NCBI RefSeq assembly: GCF_001968815.1
Contig: NZ_MIEQ01000022.1
Coordinates: forward strand, 248,001 to 312,000
Reading direction: 5' to 3'
DNA: 64,000 nt
Source: Motiliproteus sp. MSK22-1
Lineage (GTDB): Bacteria > Pseudomonadota > Gammaproteobacteria > Pseudomonadales > Balneatricaceae
Both the position numbers and the translations under genes were made by a program. Below are positions 36,875 to 49,432 of this stretch, piece by piece. The notes beneath the pieces are model-generated. The model saw nothing but the letters and a program-made list of their open reading frames with translations, ran no database searches and was not told where the DNA came from. The first letter of the stretch is position 1. Each line of letters opens with the position of its first letter.

Positions 36875-37825
36875 ATGAACCCCAATTATCTGGATTTTGA
36901 ACAGCCCATTGCTGAACTGGAAGCCAAGATCGAAGAACTTCGACTGGTAGGTGAAGACAGCGAGATCAACATCAGTGATGAAATTGAGCGTCTGCAAGAG
37001 AAAAATGTAGTTCTGACTGAGCAGGTATTCAGTGATCTCAGCGCATGGCAGGTTGCCCAGGTCGCTCGTCATCCTCAGCGGCCGTACACTTTGGATTACG
37101 CTGAGCTTATTTTTGAAGACTTTGATGAACTGAGTGGTGATCGTCACTTTGCAGATGATAAAGCTATTGTTGGTGGCATTGCCCGTTTAGAGGGCAAGCC
37201 TGTAATGATAATCGGGCATCAAAAGGGTCGTGAAACCCGAGAGAAAGTAAAGCGTAACTTTGGTATGCCGCGACCAGAGGGGTACCGCAAGGCGTTGCGT
37301 CTGATGGAGATGGCTGAACGTTTCAAGATGCCAATTATGACCTTTATCGATACACCGGGAGCCTATCCTGGGATCGATGCAGAGGAGCGGGGGCAGAGTG
37401 AAGCCATCGCCTATAATCTGGCGGTTATGTCGCGATTGAAAACTCCTATTATTTCAACTGTTGTTGGTGAAGGAGGCTCCGGTGGAGCCTTGGCCATTGG
37501 TGTCTGTGATGAGATGCTGATGCTTCAGTACGCGACTTATGCCGTTATTTCCCCAGAAGGCTGTGCCTCTATCCTATGGAAGAGTTCTGATAAAGCACCT
37601 GATGCGGCGAAGGCGATGGGTATCACCTCTGATCGTCTTCACGAGTTAGGTTTGGTTGACCAAATTATCCAGGAGCCACTGGGGGGGGCACATCGAGACG
37701 CGGAACTATTGGCCAGTACCCTGAAAAAGCACCTTCTCGAAACATTGGATCGGTTGGAGAGCCTATCTATTGATGAGTTGGTACAAAAGCGCTATAAGCG
37801 CTTAATGTCTTACGGGATAAACTGA
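36875..37825 (+). CDS. accA: Acetyl-CoA carboxylase carboxyltransferase alpha subunit
   Basis: Alpha subunit of the carboxyltransferase that forms malonyl-CoA for fatty acid synthesis. From ATG 36875 ([22 protein letters not shown]) it is 316 residues, close to E. coli. Motifs: [81 protein letters not shown] 9-bp stem-loop (37831-37854) lies just after the stop. Confidence 0.98.
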   Translation: MNPNYLDFEQPIAELEAKIEELRLVGEDSEINISDEIERLQEKNVVLTEQVFSDLSAWQVAQVARHPQRPYTLDYAELIFEDFDELSGDRHFADDKAIVGGIARLEGKPVMIIGHQKGRETREKVKRNFGMPRPEGYRKALRLMEMAERFKMPIMTFIDTPGAYPGIDAEERGQSEAIAYNLAVMSRLKTPIISTVVGEGGSGGALAIGVCDEMLMLQYATYAVISPEGCASILWKSSDKAPDAAKAMGITSDRLHELGLVDQIIQEPLGGAHRDAELLASTLKKHLLETLDRLESLSIDELVQKRYKRLMSYGIN

Positions 37826-38027
37826 TTGCCAGGCTTCGGTTTATGCCGGAGCCTGTACTTACCGCAAGTCTGAAATTATGCTTCCGTATTGCGTGCACTG
37901 ATTGGTGTTTTGATCTTTTTCGCTGCGCTTGCATGAGCTGCTACTATAATCGTTTTAACGGATGGCGATGCTTCCGCTTCTCTGTCTCCCACTTATTGCA
38001 AATTATTTGATTTAGCTCCCTGATATT

Positions 38028-39419
38028 ATGACCCTCCAAGATCGGCAACTGTTTGAGTTTTTAACCCCGGATTGTCGTAAAGAGGCAGGCGTTGTGAGAC
38101 GCTGGTGGCTTGGTTTCAGTGGTGGGCTTGATTCACACGTGCTGCTGCATTTGGCTGTCGCTGCGAAACTTAACCAAACCCATAATTTAACAGCTATACA
38201 TGTCGACCATAACCTCCAGCCTGAGGCCGGGGTCTGGGTGGAGCATTGTTCTGCTGTTTGTGAAAATCTTGGTGTACCTCTGCAGGTTTTAAAGGTCGCT
38301 GTTGATGAGGGCGCCAGTTTGGAAGCCCAGGCAAGGCAGGCTCGTTACCAGGCGTTTGAACACTTAATGTCTGACGGTGATGGATTACTGTTAGCCCACC
38401 ATGCGGATGATCAGGCAGAAACAATTTTACTGCGCCTGATGAGAGGGAGTGGTGTACGAGGGTTGTCGTCAATTCCTGAGCAAAGACCGTTAGGTAAGGG
38501 GCGCTTGTTTCGCCCGCTGTTATCGTTACCCCGGTGGGAATTGGAGCAATATGCAGAACAAAATCAGCTTAATTGGATAGAAGATCCATCCAATAGCTCC
38601 CTCGATTTTGATCGGAACTATGTTCGACATCAGGTATTGCCTGAACTTCTCCAGCGCTGGCCTCATGCGGTTCAGGCATTAGGGCGCTCGGTCCGCTTTT
38701 GTGCAGAAGCACAGTCTTTGAATCAGCAGCTTGCGGCAGAAGATCTGCAGCGCTGTTCTGCAGTTAAGTCTAATACAGATCACGCAGGCCGGGGGCTGGA
38801 CTATAACGGCATGTTATCCCTGAGTCGTGATCGGCAATGTAACCTGTTGCGATTCTGGATTTCTGATCAAGCTGAATCATTACCTGAAGAACCCCAACTC
38901 CTGCGCATTCTGGATGAGGTTATTACTGCGCGTGAAGATGCACAGCCAATGGTTTGCTGGGGGCATTATCAGATCCGTCGATATCAGGGACAGCTCTACC
39001 TGACTGATAATCGTTGGCAGCTACCCAAAGGCAAGGTTGACTGGGATTTAACCGGATTTCGGATAGGAAAGGGTGACCAGAACAATGCTTTGAATAGCGG
39101 TTTAGATTTTGAGTTCCCTTTCGGGACTTTATCTGCGCAGAGAGATGATGGTCGTGGTATTCCTTTGAAAATGCTGGGATCTGTTGAGATAGGCTTTCGT
39201 CAAGGAGGAGAGCGTCTAGTCATTGCAGGGCGACAAGGTAGCCGGTCGCTGAAAAAATTGCTGCAGGAGGCGGGGGTTCCTCCCTGGCAGCGTTCGTTTA
39301 TACCCTTGATCTTTGTTGATGGTGTTCTGGCGGCTGTTGCGGGTTTCTGGATTGTCGAGGGGTTTCAGGCCGACCAGAATCAGGAGGCATTGGGCTTCTC
39401 ATGGAAGCCTGAGTTATAA
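38028..39419 (+). CDS. tilS: tRNA(Ile)-lysidine synthetase
   Basis: Modifies C34 of the minor tRNA-Ile (CAU) to lysidine, changing its codon from AUG to AUA; essential. 463 residues. The PP-loop is LGFSGGLDSHVLLHL, followed by AIHVDHNLQPEA, and LLAHHADDQAETILLRLMRGSGVRGLSS. The central substrate-binding and C-terminal TilS domains follow (RSLKKLLQEAGVPPWQRSFIPLIF). It sits between accA and pyrG, as in Pseudomonas. Confidence 0.95.
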   Translation: MTLQDRQLFEFLTPDCRKEAGVVRRWWLGFSGGLDSHVLLHLAVAAKLNQTHNLTAIHVDHNLQPEAGVWVEHCSAVCENLGVPLQVLKVAVDEGASLEAQARQARYQAFEHLMSDGDGLLLAHHADDQAETILLRLMRGSGVRGLSSIPEQRPLGKGRLFRPLLSLPRWELEQYAEQNQLNWIEDPSNSSLDFDRNYVRHQVLPELLQRWPHAVQALGRSVRFCAEAQSLNQQLAAEDLQRCSAVKSNTDHAGRGLDYNGMLSLSRDRQCNLLRFWISDQAESLPEEPQLLRILDEVITAREDAQPMVCWGHYQIRRYQGQLYLTDNRWQLPKGKVDWDLTGFRIGKGDQNNALNSGLDFEFPFGTLSAQRDDGRGIPLKMLGSVEIGFRQGGERLVIAGRQGSRSLKKLLQEAGVPPWQRSFIPLIFVDGVLAAVAGFWIVEGFQADQNQEALGFSWKPEL

Positions 39420-39622
39420 CATAACTGCTTTGTCAGATCGCTTGGAAAGCATTCGTTATTTCGCTACGCTGCTTTTTGTGTACCTGACCACTTCAGTATC
39501 CATCATTAAGAAGGTAATGGGATTATTTACAGGTTTCCGAGCACTCATTTGGTTGATGGAATGAATCTTAAATACCTTGCTAAAGCTAATTGTCGAGGTA
39601 GTCGTTTTCTGCTACCCTGTAG

Positions 39623-41314
<1,692 letters not shown>

Positions 41315-41322
41315 TTTTGTAA

Positions 41323-41351
41323 AAAAACAGCCAGTAATTCTGGCTGTTTTT
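41323..41351 (+). terminator. Rho-independent terminator after pyrG
   Basis: Stem AAAACAGCCAG (41324-41334) pairs with CTGGCTGTTTT (41340-41350), ending in a T run. It lies 9 bp past the pyrG stop, so eno is transcribed mostly from its own promoter. The A-rich left arm could also allow termination from the other strand. Confidence 0.85.
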
Positions 41352-41407
41352 ATATCCAGGGTTGAATGAGCAGGAAGCTGCTCCTGCATTCTTTAAAACG
41401 TAGTTAG

Positions 41408-42763
<1,356 letters not shown>

Positions 42764-42815
42764 CTGCTTTCTTCGAACGCCACCTCATGTGGGTCCGGTA
42801 AGAGAATAGCAATGG

Positions 42816-42847
42816 AGGGGGAGCAAGGAAGGCTCCCCCTCGTTGTT
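42816..42847 (+). terminator. Rho-independent terminator after eno
   Basis: A perfect 9-bp GC-rich stem (AGGGGGAGC, 42816-42824, with GCTCCCCCT, 42832-42840) with a 7-nt loop, followed by CGTTGTTTT. It separates eno from the ftsB-truD unit. Confidence 0.8.
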
Positions 42848-42943
42848 TTAACAATCACTGTTTTGATTTCCTGCATTTAACGATCATTGTTACAACGCTA
42901 TTATATAGATCGTTTAGGTGCGAGTTACTTGAGGATATAGGTG

Positions 42944-43219
42944 ATGCGTGGATTGCTGGCTCTGTTAGTTGTTTTACTTGCGGGGCTACAGTATCGACTC
43001 TGGTTTGGTGAAGGGAATCTGCCTTCCGTTTGGGCCTTGGAGCGCACGATCAAATCTCAGCAGCTTGAGTTGAAAGCTCTTAATGCTCGAAATCAGGCCT
43101 TGAAGGCAGAAGTGAAAGATCTGAAACAGGGGCTTTCTGCGATTGAAGAAAGAGCTCGCAGTGAGCTTGGCATGATTCGCAAAGGTGAAACATTCTTTTT
43201 GCTTCCAGAAGATAATTGA
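42944..43219 (+). CDS. ftsB: Cell division protein FtsB
   Basis: A bitopic divisome protein, 91 residues. A short cytoplasmic tail, one membrane helix (about 3-19: LLALLVVLLAGLQYRLW) and a periplasmic coiled coil (about 35-70: KSQQLELKALNARNQALKAE) ending in the conserved ERARSELGMIRKGETFFLL. GAGG is spaced nine bases from the chosen ATG (42944). Its stop overlaps the truD start (TGATG). In E. coli and Pseudomonas ftsB is followed by ispD and ispF; here neither is present. Confidence 0.93.
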   Translation: MRGLLALLVVLLAGLQYRLWFGEGNLPSVWALERTIKSQQLELKALNARNQALKAEVKDLKQGLSAIEERARSELGMIRKGETFFLLPEDN

Positions 43220-44271
43220 TGAATCAATCTGTAGACCATTCTTTGGATTTTCCGCGATACCATGGTGAACCTCCTTGTAGTGGCGTGATTCGCCAACAGC
43301 CTGAAGATTTTCAGGTTGATGAGCTGCTGGGGTTTGAACCCAGTGGTAACGGGGAGCATGTATACCTGAAGATCCGCAAAAAAGGGGAAAATACCCTATG
43401 GTTGACAAAGCAACTGGCTTGTCTGGCTGGAGTTAACGTTTCCGATGTTGGTTATGCCGGGTTAAAAGACCGTAATGCTGTGACCACTCAGTGGTTCAGT
43501 GTTTGGCTTCCTGGTAATACTGAACCTGACTGGAATCAGTTGCAGTCCCCGTCGGTAAATATTCTCGTTACAACTCGACACAGCCGAAAGCTTAAGCGCG
43601 GTATCCATAAAGCTAATCGTTTTCTGCTGAAAATCAGGGAATTGGAGGTGTCTGGTGAATTGGAGAGCCGACTGCAGAAACTGCGCTCTAAAGGGGTTCC
43701 AAATTACTACGGTGAGCAACGCTTTGGCCACGACGGCGGTAATTTGCAGCAGGCGGATGCGCTGTTGTCAGGGAAAGTGCGAATTAAAGACCGCCAGCGT
43801 CGAGGTATTTATCTGTCGGCTGCCCGTTCATTTTTGTTTAATGAGGTTGTAGCCGAGCGGGTCAGGCGAAGTATTCTGGGTCGCTACCTGAAGGGGGATC
43901 GATTGATGATTGAAGGAACCTCCAATCTCTCCCGGGAAGAGGAGCTTTCAATCGTTACAGAACAATTAGATTCCTTGCAGCTGCACCCCACAGCACCGCT
44001 TTACGGACAGGGGAGGGCTCTGGTTGAAGCTGACAGCCTGGATCTTGAAGCTGGTATACTGACTACCAACAGCGCTTGGTGTAAGGGGCTGGAGCGGGCC
44101 GGGCTTCGTCGGGAGCGCCGTGCTGTGCGCTTGGCGTTACCATCTTTGCAGTGGGAGATGTTGGATGATCGGTGTTTACAGCTAAGTTTTGAACTACCTT
44201 CCGGTTGTTTTGCTACCAGTGTATTGAGGGAGTGCTGTCGCTACAGGGTAGCAGAATCCATGCCTGTCTAA
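43219..44271 (+). CDS. truD: tRNA pseudouridine(13) synthase
   Basis: Makes pseudouridine 13 in tRNA-Glu. 350 residues. The catalytic Asp is in DVGYAGLKDRNAVTTQWFSV; other TruD motifs are VIRQQPEDFQVDELLGFEPSG and VPNYYGEQRFGHDGGNLQQA. It overlaps ftsB by one base and is followed after 58 bp by surE. The start is the ATG at 43219; a TTG one codon earlier is less likely. Confidence 0.96.
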   Translation: MNQSVDHSLDFPRYHGEPPCSGVIRQQPEDFQVDELLGFEPSGNGEHVYLKIRKKGENTLWLTKQLACLAGVNVSDVGYAGLKDRNAVTTQWFSVWLPGNTEPDWNQLQSPSVNILVTTRHSRKLKRGIHKANRFLLKIRELEVSGELESRLQKLRSKGVPNYYGEQRFGHDGGNLQQADALLSGKVRIKDRQRRGIYLSAARSFLFNEVVAERVRRSILGRYLKGDRLMIEGTSNLSREEELSIVTEQLDSLQLHPTAPLYGQGRALVEADSLDLEAGILTTNSAWCKGLERAGLRRERRAVRLALPSLQWEMLDDRCLQLSFELPSGCFATSVLRECCRYRVAESMPV

Positions 44272-44329
44272 ACAGGGCTCGATTAAATAACGTTATTTGA
44301 GTTAAGCTGGAGAGATCCTTAAAAATCAG

Positions 44330-45073
44330 ATGAGTATTTTAATATCTAATGATGATGGCGTGCATGCGAAAGGTTTAGCGGTGTTGGCTGAAAGCCTGTC
44401 CAGAATAGCCGAAGTTCATGTCGTCGCGCCGGACAGGAACCGCAGTGGCGCCAGTAATTCCCTAACCTTGGATCGCCCCCTGGAGCCTCAGCACCTGAGT
44501 AATGGCTTCATTAGTATTAATGGCACTCCGACTGATTGTGTTCATCTCGGCATTTCCGGCTTGTTTGAGACAGCGCCGGAAATGGTTGTCGCAGGAATCA
44601 ATCACGGTGCTAATTTGGGTGATGATGTACTTTATTCGGGAACTGTGGCTGCTGCAATGGAAGGGCGCTATCTTCGCCGTCCGGCGATTGCGGTCTCTTT
44701 GGCGGGCAGCCTGCATTTTGAATCAGCGGCGGAGATCGCCCTGCAGCTGATTCAACAGGTTTCACAGCTTAATCTGGCACCTCGAACAGTGTTAAACATT
44801 AATGTCCCTGATCTTCCTGTCGAGCAGATCAAGGGCACTCATATTACTCGCCTGGGACATCGGAATCTGGCGGATCAACCTGTGAGTTCTGTCGATCCGA
44901 GGGGAAAAGAACGGTTTTGGATTGCGGGTGCCGGAGAACCCGAAGATGCTGGCCCTGGTACTGATTTTTACGCTGTAGCTGATGGTTATGTTTCAATCAC
45001 TCCTCTGCAGGCGGATATGACACAATATTCAGGTTTCGATAATTTGGGAGCCTGGCTTGAGGGATTAGAGTGA
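44330..45073 (+). CDS. surE: 5'/3'-nucleotidase SurE
   Basis: Metal-dependent survival protein/nucleotidase, 247 residues. The N-terminal metal site is [14 protein letters not shown], followed by [17 protein letters not shown], the [11 protein letters not shown] segment, and [26 protein letters not shown]. The pcm gene overlaps its stop. This is the conserved truD-surE-pcm-nlpD-rpoS stress-survival block. Confidence 0.97.
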   Translation: MSILISNDDGVHAKGLAVLAESLSRIAEVHVVAPDRNRSGASNSLTLDRPLEPQHLSNGFISINGTPTDCVHLGISGLFETAPEMVVAGINHGANLGDDVLYSGTVAAAMEGRYLRRPAIAVSLAGSLHFESAAEIALQLIQQVSQLNLAPRTVLNINVPDLPVEQIKGTHITRLGHRNLADQPVSSVDPRGKERFWIAGAGEPEDAGPGTDFYAVADGYVSITPLQADMTQYSGFDNLGAWLEGLE

Positions 45074-45735
45074 ATTCTATTTCTTTAGAAGGTATCGGGA
45101 TGACTTCCCGGCGTACTCGAGATCGTTTGATAAACAGATTAGTCGATTCTGGCATTGAGGATCAAAGAGTGCTGGAAGTGATAAGGCAGATGCCTCGCCA
45201 CCTGTTTATTGATGAGGCTCTCTCACATAAGGCCTACGAAGACACCGCGCTGCCTATTGGGTATAACCAGACCATATCTCAACCCTATACCGTTGCTAAA
45301 ATGACAGAAACCTTGTTGGATGGGGGGGAGCTGAATCGAGTACTGGAAATAGGTACCGGTTCTGGCTATCAGACTGCTGTTCTTTCTTGCCTGGTAAAAA
45401 AAATCTTCAGTGTTGAGCGTATTCAGCCATTGCAAGAAAAAGCGCGGGCTCGTATTAAGCGACTTAAAATGCATAATGTGCAGTTCAAGCATGCTGATGG
45501 TGGATTTGGATGGCCGGAAAAAGGTCCGTTTGATGGAATTATATGTGCCGCTGCACCTGAAGAAATTCCGCCGGAGCTATTTGAGCAGATGGCTGTGGGC
45601 GGACGTCTTATCATACCTGTGGGTGGTAAGGCACAGGAGTTACGATTGGTTATTCGCCAGAGTGAAACCGAATATACTCAAAGTGTGCTGGAAGAAGCGA
45701 AGTTTGTTCCCATGTTAAGTGGTTCTATCAAGTAA
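45070..45735 (+). CDS. pcm: Protein-L-isoaspartate O-methyltransferase
   Basis: Repairs isoaspartyl residues in aged proteins with S-adenosylmethionine. The SAM-binding glycine motif is [17 protein letters not shown], and the substrate segment [23 protein letters not shown] is diagnostic. I keep the GTG at 45070, which overlaps the surE stop and has GAGGG upstream, giving 221 residues, because the segment [14 protein letters not shown] is conserved across the inner ATG at 45100, as I recall from related proteins; that ATG remains an alternative (211 residues). Confidence 0.95.
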   Translation: MNSISLEGIGMTSRRTRDRLINRLVDSGIEDQRVLEVIRQMPRHLFIDEALSHKAYEDTALPIGYNQTISQPYTVAKMTETLLDGGELNRVLEIGTGSGYQTAVLSCLVKKIFSVERIQPLQEKARARIKRLKMHNVQFKHADGGFGWPEKGPFDGIICAAAPEEIPPELFEQMAVGGRLIIPVGGKAQELRLVIRQSETEYTQSVLEEAKFVPMLSGSIK

Positions 45736-45755
45736 ATAATCAGGGATTTTATGAC

Positions 45756-46682
45756 GTGAGGCAGTTAAAGGACTGGATTTCATTGTGGTTAAAAGGTGTT
45801 GCTATGGGGGCGGCTGATGCTGTTCCTGGTGTGTCTGGGGGCACGGTAGCATTTATTACAGGTATATATGAGGAGTTGATTGAATCAATACGGATGATTA
45901 CTCCTGCTGCATTTATGCTGTTGCTTAAGCAAGGGCCGCTGGCTTTTTGGAAGCATATCAACGGTACATTCCTGCTGGTATTAGTCGTGGGAATTTTGGG
46001 TAGCTTGTTTACTCTGGCACGTGTCGCTATCTATTTACTGCAAAACTACCCTGAAATGTTATGGGCATTTTTTTTCGGACTTATTTTAAGCTCAGCGGTA
46101 TGGATGCTGGGGCAGGTCAGGGAATGGGATTCTAAGAACATCTCCCTGTTGGTTCTTGGGGGGGCCGTGGCTCTGGTGCTGACGGTCATTACTCCTGCTC
46201 AGTCAGAAATCACCTTTTTATCAGTGTTTTTAGCGGGCTTTATTGCGATTTGTGCAATGATTCTACCGGGTATCTCAGGAAGTTTTATACTGCTGTTAAT
46301 GGGAATGTACGGGCCTATTATGGGGGCTGTTAAGGGGCTTGAATGGGATATCATCGGCCTTTTCTTCGCGGGCTGTGTGCTAGGGCTGCTCAGTTTTTCC
46401 CATTTGTTATCCTGGATGTTTCGCAATTATCATGACATGACTGTAGCTTTATTGACCGGGTTTATGCTCGGGTCTTTGAATAAGGTATGGCCTTGGAAAT
46501 ATACCAGCTCGTATCGTATCGATCGCCACGGTGAACAGGTGCCCCTGGTGCAGGACAATGTGTTGCCTGCCAGTTACCAGGCGTTAACCGGAAATGAGCC
46601 TTATTTGGTGTTGGCCATCGTACTGATGCTGGTTGGCGCTGCACTGGTATATCTTCTGGAGCTGAAGATGAATTCGAAATAA
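45756..46682 (+). CDS. DUF368 family polyprenyl-phosphate transporter (PopT type)
   Basis: A 308-residue inner-membrane protein with eight or more membrane segments. The N-terminal signature LKGVAMGAADAVPGVSGGTVAFITGIYEEL and the second repeat CAMILPGISGSFILLLMGMYGPIM are diagnostic of DUF368. Members have been shown to recycle undecaprenyl phosphate across the inner membrane (PopT). The start is a GTG; AGGGA lies 11 bases before it. The gene is inserted between pcm and nlpD; a transporter for the lipid carrier made by uppS, in a genome region that has lost its isoprenoid genes, is a notable pairing. Confidence 0.85.
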   Translation: MRQLKDWISLWLKGVAMGAADAVPGVSGGTVAFITGIYEELIESIRMITPAAFMLLLKQGPLAFWKHINGTFLLVLVVGILGSLFTLARVAIYLLQNYPEMLWAFFFGLILSSAVWMLGQVREWDSKNISLLVLGGAVALVLTVITPAQSEITFLSVFLAGFIAICAMILPGISGSFILLLMGMYGPIMGAVKGLEWDIIGLFFAGCVLGLLSFSHLLSWMFRNYHDMTVALLTGFMLGSLNKVWPWKYTSSYRIDRHGEQVPLVQDNVLPASYQALTGNEPYLVLAIVLMLVGAALVYLLELKMNSK

Positions 46683-46840
46683 CAGTTTCTTGTCTCGCAT
46701 GCTAACCGAGAGATAAATGAAAGGGTTCGGTTTACTGCAAGTCATCTGTTAAAGGTAAGTGGTTAGCGGGGTTCAGACTGTCTAGTCCAGATAGATATTT
46801 ATTTTGTTCACCAGGGAAGCAACTTAATGCTTATCCTGGA

Positions 46841-47740
46841 CTGCTTCGAATACCGATACTTTACTGTTGCCTGTCGGCGCTGCTTATCGCCGGTTGTAGC
46901 AGCGGTAGTTATGCCCCTGTGAGTGATCGTTCTCTGGGGCGTACTGTTTCACAATCTGCCCAGTATTCCTCTCGTCAGCCGATTCGCTCTTCCGGCACTT
47001 ATATTGTTCGTAAGGGGGATACGCTGTATTCAATCGCTTTCAGATATGGCAAAGATCTGCAAGCGCTTGCCCGTGCCAACGGCATTGGCCGCCACTACCG
47101 GATTTATCCTGGACAAAAAATTCGCTTGGTTGAAGCTCCAAGCTCCAATGCATCCAATAGAGTGTCTTCAAAAAATACCTCATCAAACAAATCTCTTTCA
47201 AAGGGTAAACCGAAAAAGCCTGACAGCTCTGTAAAATCCAGTAATACTGCTAAGTCTGCACAAGCGGCTAACCGGGAAAATTCCGCATCCAGTCAGGTAG
47301 CAGTGAGCCCCGCTAAAAAAATTGTTTCAAAAAAGAGTGAAACATCTACCACTCAAAATCGTCAAAAGATTATCTGGCAATGGCCTGCGAAGGGGAAAAT
47401 CATTCAATATTACCAATCGAAAGGCGATCTAAATAAAGGGCTTAACATCGCAGCCCGAAAGGGAGATCCGGTCTATGCAGCGGCTACTGGAAGTGTGGTA
47501 TATGCCGGAAGTGGTTTACTAGGCTACGGAAATCTGATAATTATTAACCACAACCAGCAGTACTTAAGTGCTTACGCACATAACAGCAAAATCTTTGTAA
47601 AAGAGAAAGATAAGGTAAGCAAAGGGGAAAAAATAGCGCTAGCTGGTAATAGCGGAGCGACTCGGAGCATGTTACATTTCGAGATTCGCAAGGATGGTAA
47701 GCCGGTAAATCCGTTGCACTATTTACCAAAAAGAAAATAA
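46841..47740 (+). CDS. nlpD: NlpD-type LysM/M23 lipoprotein, start codon uncertain
   Basis: Activator of the amidase AmiC in cell separation. A LysM domain (YIVRKGDTLYSIAFRYGKDL...YPGQKIRL), a Ser/Lys/Asn-rich linker, and a C-terminal M23 domain (WPAKGKIIQYY ... GLNIAARKGDPVYAAATGSVVYAG ... LHFEIRKDGKPVNPLHYL). The usual catalytic His/Asp of LytM are replaced (NKGLNIA for HxGxDIA), as in NlpD/EnvC activators. In the same frame, upstream of the first canonical start (GTG 46919), is a near-perfect lipoprotein signal, LRIPILYCCLSALLIAGCSSG. No ATG, GTG or TTG precedes it in frame; CTG at 46841 is the best initiator candidate, or there has been a 5' frameshift. The coordinates use that CTG. Confidence 0.75.
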   Translation: MLRIPILYCCLSALLIAGCSSGSYAPVSDRSLGRTVSQSAQYSSRQPIRSSGTYIVRKGDTLYSIAFRYGKDLQALARANGIGRHYRIYPGQKIRLVEAPSSNASNRVSSKNTSSNKSLSKGKPKKPDSSVKSSNTAKSAQAANRENSASSQVAVSPAKKIVSKKSETSTTQNRQKIIWQWPAKGKIIQYYQSKGDLNKGLNIAARKGDPVYAAATGSVVYAGSGLLGYGNLIIINHNQQYLSAYAHNSKIFVKEKDKVSKGEKIALAGNSGATRSMLHFEIRKDGKPVNPLHYLPKRK

Positions 47741-47843
47741 CAAAACATAATCAGCCGGACTGACGTAGGCCTAAGTTAAAAAGGCCACATGCAAGTGGAT
47801 AGAAACATCAGGCCCCGGGGCGGTAATTGGAAGTGACAGCCAT

Positions 47844-48827
47844 ATGGGAACACTCGAACTTTTGGAATCGAAAGCGAGAATTATGAGCGGCACTAAAAGA
47901 AGTAAGGCATCAGGCTCGTCTAAGGAAAGTAGCCGGGATAAGGCTGTTATGGATCGCGCACGCAGCGAAGTTCATGAAGACTTATTGCACGCAAAACACC
48001 TGGATGCGACTCAACTCTATCTCAATGAAATAGGATTCTCTCCACTTCTCTCTGCTGAAGAAGAGGTTTATTTCTCTCGTCGTGCGTTGCGCGGGGATGA
48101 AGCATCTCGTAAGCGCATGATTGAAAGTAACCTGCGTTTGGTAGTGAAGATTGCTCGTCGTTATATCAATCGTGGTCTTACTCTCTTGGATCTTATCGAA
48201 GAAGGTAACCTGGGGTTGATTCGAGCAGTCGAGAAATTTGATCCAGAGCGCGGCTTTCGCTTCTCAACTTATGCCACTTGGTGGATTCGTCAGACGATTG
48301 AACGGGCGATCATGAATCAGACCCGGACTATTCGTCTACCTATTCATGTGGTAAAGGAACTTAATGTTTATCTCCGTGCTGCTCGTGCATTAGCGCAGAA
48401 GCTGGATCATGAGCCTACCTGTGAAGAAATTGCAGAGATGCTCGACAAGCCGGTGGATAATGTCAAGAGAATGCTCGGGCTTAACGAACGAGTGAGTTCG
48501 GTGGATACCCCCATGGGGCAGGATTCTGATAAGTCACTGCTGGAAACTATTCCGGACACTGATGCGGCTGATCCAGAGTCTTGGCTACAAAATACCAATT
48601 TGATTGGGCGACTCGATGAGTGGCTCGATACCTTGCCCGAGAAATACAGTGAAGTGCTTGCCCGTCGTTTTGGTCTGAGAGGGTACGAAATGAGTACTTT
48701 GGAAGAAGTCGGGCGTGAGATTGGTTTAACTCGTGAGCGTGTGCGCCAAATACAAGTTGAAGCACTGAAGCGTCTGCGGGAAATCGTTGAAAATAACGGT
48801 TTGTCAGGACCTGATCTATTAGAGTAA
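47844..48827 (+). CDS. rpoS: RNA polymerase sigma factor RpoS
   Basis: Stationary-phase/general-stress sigma factor. 327 residues. Region 1.2 begins [22 protein letters not shown]; regions 2.1-2.4 include [42 protein letters not shown] and [27 protein letters not shown]; region 4.2 is [29 protein letters not shown]. The first 50 residues are poorly conserved, as usual. It lies 100 bp after nlpD, where E. coli places the main rpoS promoters inside nlpD. fdxA is convergent. Confidence 0.97.
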   Translation: MGTLELLESKARIMSGTKRSKASGSSKESSRDKAVMDRARSEVHEDLLHAKHLDATQLYLNEIGFSPLLSAEEEVYFSRRALRGDEASRKRMIESNLRLVVKIARRYINRGLTLLDLIEEGNLGLIRAVEKFDPERGFRFSTYATWWIRQTIERAIMNQTRTIRLPIHVVKELNVYLRAARALAQKLDHEPTCEEIAEMLDKPVDNVKRMLGLNERVSSVDTPMGQDSDKSLLETIPDTDAADPESWLQNTNLIGRLDEWLDTLPEKYSEVLARRFGLRGYEMSTLEEVGREIGLTRERVRQIQVEALKRLREIVENNGLSGPDLLE

Positions 48828-48853
48828 AGACCGTTCTGGAACCGACTCTTAAG

Positions 48854-48948
48854 GGCTTTCAGAGCACACAAATATCAGCGTCAACGATTTTCGACAGACG
48901 ACCAGTATGCCGTAACTGTTGCCTGAATATCTAATTGCTCTGAAAGCC
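48854..48948. repeat. Inverted repeat between rpoS and fdxA
   Basis: A perfect 13-bp inverted repeat (GGCTTTCAGAGCA at 48854-48866 and TGCTCTGAAAGCC at 48936-48948) encloses 69 bp in the gap between the convergent rpoS and fdxA genes. It can form a long-stem hairpin in the RNA of either strand and may act in termination or in stabilising 3' ends. There is no T run next to it. Confidence 0.5.
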
Positions 48949-48999
48949 AGAAGCCGAATAGACTTGTTTATAGTCTCCTTTGTATAAAGCTCTTGGTTG

Positions 49000-49323
49000 C
49001 TAGCGCTCCAGAAGCTTAATTTTATCGGGCTTCCCATCCCAGTCTTTAGCATCCTCTGGAGCCGCTTTCATTTCTGAGATATTAGGCCACAGAGCCGCCA
49101 GCTCAGCATTCAAGGCGATAAACTGTTTTTGATCTGGAGGTACATCGTCCTCCTCGAATATGGCTTCCGCCGGGCATTCCGGCTCGCAAAGAGCGCAATC
49201 AATGCACTCCTCGGGATGAATTACCAGAAAATTTGGTCCTTCATAGAAACAGTCGACCGGACAGACGTCGACACAGTCAGTGTATTTGCACTTAATACAG
49301 TTCTCAGTAACTACAAAAGCCAT
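49000..49323 (-). CDS. fdxA: Ferredoxin FdxA (7Fe-8S type)
   Basis: A 107-residue bacterial ferredoxin with N-terminal cluster ligands: [18 protein letters not shown] and [16 protein letters not shown], which bind one [3Fe-4S] and one [4Fe-4S] cluster. The ~50-residue C-terminal extension is typical of the Azotobacter-type FdxA. It lies between mutS and rpoS, as in Pseudomonas, and is read towards rpoS. Confidence 0.95.
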   Translation of the reverse strand: MAFVVTENCIKCKYTDCVDVCPVDCFYEGPNFLVIHPEECIDCALCEPECPAEAIFEEDDVPPDQKQFIALNAELAALWPNISEMKAAPEDAKDWDGKPDKIKLLER

Positions 49324-49432
49324 TACATTCCCCTTGTCTGAAACTGCCAGCAGCTCATATGGGTTTAGTATAGACAGGGTTCACTTCAGGTTCCTGAGTT
49401 AAGGTCGAACCCTCAATAAAAGTCCCTGTTTA

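Noticed and set aside
39590-39618. Sigma-70 promoter before pyrG (TTGTCG, 17 bp, TACCCT)
   Set aside because: The spacing is ideal but the -10 matches only three of six consensus bases; too weak to list as a feature.
48828-48999. RsmZ-type small RNA between rpoS and fdxA, as in Pseudomonas
   Set aside because: The region has almost no GGA motifs on either strand and no terminator with a T run, so an RsmZ homologue is not supported.
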